DNA of 36,006 nt from DASSKO01 sp035690425 (lineage in GTDB: Bacteria; Actinomycetota; Actinomycetes; Propionibacteriales; Nocardioidaceae). The translations under genes and the position numbers were made by a program. Shown here piece by piece: positions 32,473 through 36,006 of this stretch. The number at the start of each line of letters is the position of its first letter. Position 1 is the stretch's first letter. The notes under the pieces were generated by a model. The model was not told the origin of the DNA. It made no database searches and worked only from the letters and a program-made list of their open reading frames with translations. Where the stretch lies: contig DASSKO010000207.1 in NCBI GenBank assembly GCA_035690425.1, positions 1-36,006 of the forward strand. The letters run 5' to 3'.

Positions 32473-33951
32473 TCAGTCGATCGGCCAGGTGTGCACAGGC
32501 TCGTTGCTGTGCATCAGCTCCCGGTAGCGCCGCACCACCTCGCGCATGGCGTCGAAGCGGTCGCGCTGACCGTTGTCGTAGAGCCGGTGGAATGCCTCCG
32601 CCTGCCACGATGCGCCGTTGCGGCCGGTCAGGCAGCGCTGCTCGATGATGCCGAGCAGCCGCTCACGCTGCTCCTGGTCGACAGCCCACAGCTGCAGCCC
32701 CTCGTCAGCCATCGGAAGCAGCCGGCGCAGCACCAGCTCGGCAGCCGACACCGAGCCGAGCCCGGGCCAGTAGACGTGCGCGTCGATGCCGTGACACGCA
32801 CCCGCGTGGAAGTTCTCCTCCGCCGCGCTGAACGACATCTGACTCCACAGCGGCCGCTGTTGCTGCACGAGGTAGCGCACCAGGCCGAAGTAGAACGCGG
32901 CGTTGGCCAAGGTGTCGACAACCGTGGGACCGGCTGGCAGCACCCGGTTCTCCACCCGCAGGTGCGGGGTCTCCCGCACCACGTCGTAGACCGGCCGGTT
33001 CCACCGATAGACGGTGCCGTTGTGCAGTCGCAGCTCAGCCAGGTGTGGTGTGTCGCCGCGATCGAGCACCTCGACCGGGTCCTCCTCGTCCACGATCGGC
33101 AGCAGCGCCGGAAAGTAGCGGACGTTCTCCTCGAACAGGTCGAAGATCGAGTTGATCCAGCGCTCACCGAACCACACCCGTGGCCGCACCCCCTGGCTCT
33201 TCAGCTCCTCACTCCGGGTGTCGGTCGCCTGCTGGAACAAGCCGATCCGGGTCTCTCGCCACAGCTCCTTGCCGAACAGGAACGGCGAGTTCGCACCGAT
33301 CGCCACCTGCACGCCGGAGACGGCCTGCGAAGCGTTCCAGTACGCCGGGAAGTCGTCGGGACTCACCTGCAGATGCAGCTGGGTGGAGGTGCACGCGGCC
33401 TCCGGCACGATCGTGTCTGCGGTCGCGGTCAGTCGCTCCACCCCGTCGAGGGTGATCCGGATGTCCTCACCGCGGGCCGCCAGGATCTGGTCGCTGAGCA
33501 GCGCGTACCGCGGGTTGGCCGACAACGTGTCGGACGTCATGTGGCCGGTCCGCAGCGTCGGCAGGATCCCGATCATCAGCAGGTGGGCACCCAGCTCGGA
33601 AGCTTTGGCGTCGGCGTTGTTGAGGCTGGCCCGCACATCCTTCTCGAACTCCGCGATCCCGGCGCCGGGGAGCCGCCGCGGCGGCACATTCACCTCGAGG
33701 TTGAACTGGCCCAGCTCGGTCTGGAAGTCCGGGTCGGCGATGGCCTCCAGCGCCTCCGCGTTCTTCATCGAGGGATCACCGAGGTCGTCGATGATGTTGA
33801 ACTCGATCTCTAGACCCGCCATCGGCCGGTCGATGTCGAACTTGGACTCGCGCAGCATCCGGGCGAAGACGTCCAGACACCTACGGACCTTGGCGCGGTA
33901 CCGGGTGCGGTCTTCGCGGGTGAACTCGGTGCTTGGTACCTCTTCGCCCAT
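32473..33951 (-). CDS. Glutamate-cysteine ligase family protein (GCS2)
   Basis: 492 residues from ATG 33951. The N-terminal 'AGLEIEFNIID' near residue 45 and 'ELGQFNLEVNVPP' near residue 78 carry the metal-binding Glu residues of this carboxylate-amine ligase family. 'ACTSTQLHLQVSPDDFPAYWNA' near residue 185, and 'GANSPFLFGKELWRETRIGLF' near residue 218 follow. It could form gamma-glutamyl peptides, but actinobacteria use mycothiol and there are no ergothioneine genes (egtB-D) next to it, so the real product is unknown. It is likely monocistronic. Confidence 0.88.
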   Translation of the reverse strand: MGEEVPSTEFTREDRTRYRAKVRRCLDVFARMLRESKFDIDRPMAGLEIEFNIIDDLGDPSMKNAEALEAIADPDFQTELGQFNLEVNVPPRRLPGAGIAEFEKDVRASLNNADAKASELGAHLLMIGILPTLRTGHMTSDTLSANPRYALLSDQILAARGEDIRITLDGVERLTATADTIVPEAACTSTQLHLQVSPDDFPAYWNASQAVSGVQVAIGANSPFLFGKELWRETRIGLFQQATDTRSEELKSQGVRPRVWFGERWINSIFDLFEENVRYFPALLPIVDEEDPVEVLDRGDTPHLAELRLHNGTVYRWNRPVYDVVRETPHLRVENRVLPAGPTVVDTLANAAFYFGLVRYLVQQQRPLWSQMSFSAAEENFHAGACHGIDAHVYWPGLGSVSAAELVLRRLLPMADEGLQLWAVDQEQRERLLGIIEQRCLTGRNGASWQAEAFHRLYDNGQRDRFDAMREVVRRYRELMHSNEPVHTWPID

Positions 33952-34040
33952 CGCGCCTCCTCAGGCTCGGCCCGGCTCGATCCAAACCTGCCTCTATCCA
34001 ACCGTGCCCGCCGCGCCACCGCCAGCAAACGCGGGTGGGG

Positions 34041-35663
34041 TCAGTATCCGACCCAGCCGCTTCGCTGGTACTCCACGATGACCGGCTTCAGCAGGGTGGA
34101 CACCTCGACCGGACGGTCATCGCGGTCGGGCGGGAACGTCGCCGCCGCCTCGAGCACCGCGTCGGTCAGGAACCGCAGGCCGGGTGGGGCGTCCTCGGGC
34201 AGTCGCAGCACCGGCTCGGACGCGGCGGCGAGCACGAACCCCCAGTCACCGAAGGACGGCACGTCGACGTGGTAGGGCACCGTCTGCAGCCCGGCCGCTG
34301 CCACGGTCGCGTCCACGCACCAGAAGGAGTCCGGCGCGAAGAAGGGGCTGCCCGCCTGCACCACCAACCGCCCGCGGTCGGCAAGCAGCCGTTCGAGTAC
34401 GGCATAGAGCTCGCGGCTGTACAGCTTCGCGGTCGCGGTGGAGTCGGGATCGGGGAAGTCCGCGATGATCACGTCGTACGCGCCACCCTGTCGGCGCGCC
34501 CAGGCGAACGCGTCGGCGGCGACGTAGTCGACCCGCGGGTCCGCGAAGGCTCGGTCGTTGAGCCGGCGCAGCCGGGAGTTCTCCCGGGCCAGCTCGACCA
34601 CGGCGGGGTCGAGGTCGACCAACGTCACCTGCTGCACGTCGGCGTAGCGCAACACCTCTCGCAGCGCCAGGCCGTCACCGCCGCCGAGGATCAGCACCCG
34701 GTCGTGTGGACCGCGCATCGCCGGGTGCACCAGCGCCTCGTGATAGCGGTACTCGTCGACCGAGGAGAACTGCAGGTCACCGTCGAGGAACATCCGGAAG
34801 TCCACGCTCTGCGCCCCGAACAGTGCGCCTTGGGTCAGCACGATCTCCTGGTACTTCGACCGCTCCGCGTGCACGATGGGGTCGCGGAACAGCGCCTGCC
34901 GTGCAGTGGCCTCGAACCGCGTGGCCAACGTCGCCATACCGACCAGCAGCACCACGACGGCCAGGCACGCGATGCTGGTCACCGCCAGGCCGCGCCCGGA
35001 GCCGGAGCGACGCGCGATAGCCCCTCCGACGGCCCATGCGGCCAGCACGTTCAGCGCGGCGACGACCAGCGTCCCCTCGAGCAGCCCGAAGACCGGCAGC
35101 AGCAGGAAGGGAAAGGCCAGCCCGCCGACGAGAGCACCGGCGTAGTCCACCGCGGTGATGTCAGCCACGGCGCTCGAGGCGCGCTGCGCACGCAGCCGCT
35201 GCATCAGCTCCATCAGCAACGGAATCTCGGCACCGATCAGCAGCCCGATCGCCGTTGCACACACCAGCATGGCCGGGGTGTAGACCGCGAGCCAGGCGAA
35301 CGACGCATACAGCGCGGGCACACTGAACCCACCCACCACGGCCAGCGACAGCTCCACGCTGACGAACGCGGCGGCCGGCCGGCGTACCAGCGGCTTGGCC
35401 ACGACCGCGCCGGCCCCCATGGCACACAAGGTCACCGAGATGACCAACGACGCCTGGGTGATCGAGCTGCCCAGCAGATAGCTGCCGAGCGCCACCAGCG
35501 CGAGCTCGTAGACCAGACCGCAGGCGGCACACACGAAGACTGCGGCGAGGATGCCCGCACGCAGCAGCCTGGACCCTGGCCCGGTGACCCCTACCGATTC
35601 AGGCCCTACCTGGTCAGGCCCTACCTGGTCAGGCCCTTCCTGTTCAGGAGAGTGCAGCAACAA
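34041..35663 (-). CDS. Membrane-anchored spermidine synthase-like protein
   Basis: 540 residues. After a repeat-rich, Pro/Gln N-terminus there are about seven membrane helices (residues 30-240: 'AACGLVYELALVALGSYLLGSS', 'GLLIGAEIPLLMELM'). A cytosolic spermidine-synthase-like Rossmann domain follows at about 260-520: 'YQEIVLTQG', 'DLQFSSVDEYRYHEALVHPAM', 'VLILGGGDGLALREVLRY', 'DPRVDYVAADAFAW' and 'YDVIIADFPDPDS'. The putrescine-site Asp residues are present, but the in vivo product of this membrane form is not settled. It starts at TTG 35663, or TTG 35660, with no clear ribosome-binding site. It overlaps the DUF350 gene by 20 bases. Confidence 0.88.
   Translation of the reverse strand: MLLHSPEQEGPDQVGPDQVGPESVGVTGPGSRLLRAGILAAVFVCAACGLVYELALVALGSYLLGSSITQASLVISVTLCAMGAGAVVAKPLVRRPAAAFVSVELSLAVVGGFSVPALYASFAWLAVYTPAMLVCATAIGLLIGAEIPLLMELMQRLRAQRASSAVADITAVDYAGALVGGLAFPFLLLPVFGLLEGTLVVAALNVLAAWAVGGAIARRSGSGRGLAVTSIACLAVVVLLVGMATLATRFEATARQALFRDPIVHAERSKYQEIVLTQGALFGAQSVDFRMFLDGDLQFSSVDEYRYHEALVHPAMRGPHDRVLILGGGDGLALREVLRYADVQQVTLVDLDPAVVELARENSRLRRLNDRAFADPRVDYVAADAFAWARRQGGAYDVIIADFPDPDSTATAKLYSRELYAVLERLLADRGRLVVQAGSPFFAPDSFWCVDATVAAAGLQTVPYHVDVPSFGDWGFVLAAASEPVLRLPEDAPPGLRFLTDAVLEAAATFPPDRDDRPVEVSTLLKPVIVEYQRSGWVGY
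35585..35644. repeat. 15-bp tandem repeat, about four units
   Basis: CAGGCCCTACCTGGT occurs twice exactly (35600-35629), with a degenerate copy on each side. Read on the minus strand it encodes Gly-Pro-Asp-Gln-Val-type five-residue repeats at the N-terminus of the spermidine synthase-like protein. It stays in frame. Confidence 0.88.
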
Positions 35664-36006
35664 CGATCAGGCCGAGTGACAGCTGGGTGACCACCTTGAC
35701 CCACACCGCGGGATCGTGGTGCTCGTCGGTGAGGATCTCGCCGAGGTTGCCGGGCGTGACCCAGTCGAGGACGAGGTAGGACAGGGCCAGCAGCGCGATG
35801 CCGAGCAGGCCGTAGGCCACCGTCGCGGCGAGCGCGGTGAGGAACCCGCCCTCGGAGGTCCAGATCGCCATCGCCGCGATCATCCCGATCGCAGCCAGTC
35901 CGGATGCGAGCAGGTAGGCCGCGTCCCGGTTGCGCTGCAAGAACACGAGGTGCCCCAACTTGCCCGGTGTCAGCAGGTCGATCGCGTAGTAGCCGAGCAC
36001 CAGCAG
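35644..36006 (-). CDS. DUF350 domain membrane protein (5' end outside window)
   Basis: At least 121 residues, open to the window edge. It has two DUF350-type repeats: 'GYYAIDLLTPGKLGHL' near the start and 'LSYLVLDWVTPGNLGEIL' in the middle, each with its following helices, making four or more membrane segments. The function is unknown. A DUF350 gene with a membrane spermidine-synthase-like gene, often with DUF4178/DUF4247 partners, is a recurring actinobacterial cluster. Its stop overlaps the next gene, so the two are probably coupled. Confidence 0.87.
   Translation of the reverse strand: MLVLGYYAIDLLTPGKLGHLVFLQRNRDAAYLLASGLAAIGMIAAMAIWTSEGGFLTALAATVAYGLLGIALLALSYLVLDWVTPGNLGEILTDEHHDPAVWVKVVTQLSLGLIVVAALS

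Overview
This is a chromosomal window from a very high-GC actinobacterium. The evidence is the coding style (frequent GTG starts, ATGA and GTGA overlaps), the coproporphyrin-dependent heme cluster hemE-hemY-hemQ, DUF3000 beside an HRDC-type ribonuclease D, a group 1 sigma factor with a Lys/Ala-rich N-terminus, DUF222/HNH (13E12-like) genes, and DtxR/IdeR-type and LexA-type operators. The gene set resembles Nocardioidaceae and relatives, but that family-level placement is inference. No rRNA, tRNA, CRISPR array or intact mobile element was seen.

Layout. 1-2.5 kb: the end of an amidase, a truncated PP2C-like gene, zapE, and a RibD-like reductase. 2.5-8 kb: an ATP-dependent DNA ligase (LigC type) and, convergent to it, a stand-alone LigD-type polymerase/primase. 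They are separated by an accessory insert holding an orphan ORF, a DUF222/HNH gene with a LexA-like box on its start codon, a UspA-like gene and a frameshifted GlsB/YeaQ membrane gene. 8-13 kb: a secreted LTD-EEP nuclease, msrB, a low-density stretch with two small orphan ORFs and a doubly deleted IS5-type transposase remnant, then a DUF2786 protein. 13-16.3 kb: hemE-hemY-hemQ on the minus strand. 16.3-18.2 kb: DUF3000 and ribonuclease D.

18.2-26.5 kb is the most interesting block. An IdeR-like box and promoter precede a four-gene ferric-iron ABC transporter operon that includes a tiny Gly/Ser-tailed lipoprotein. Next to it is a divergent glycan module: an epimerase and a GT-C-like membrane glycosyltransferase on one strand, and a fused flippase-like/GT2 glycosyltransferase on the other. 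A second IdeR-like box lies in their 41-bp shared intergenic region. This suggests that iron status controls both iron uptake and an envelope glycan or glycolipid; that link is a hypothesis.

26.5-36 kb: a perfect palindrome at a convergent junction, then hemerythrin-like protein, aldo/keto reductase, principal sigma factor, HhH-GPD protein, two universal stress proteins around an orphan ORF with a 9-bp tandem repeat and a decayed MrpF-like gene, a GCS2-family ligase, and a membrane-anchored spermidine synthase-like protein overlapping a DUF350 gene cut by the window edge.
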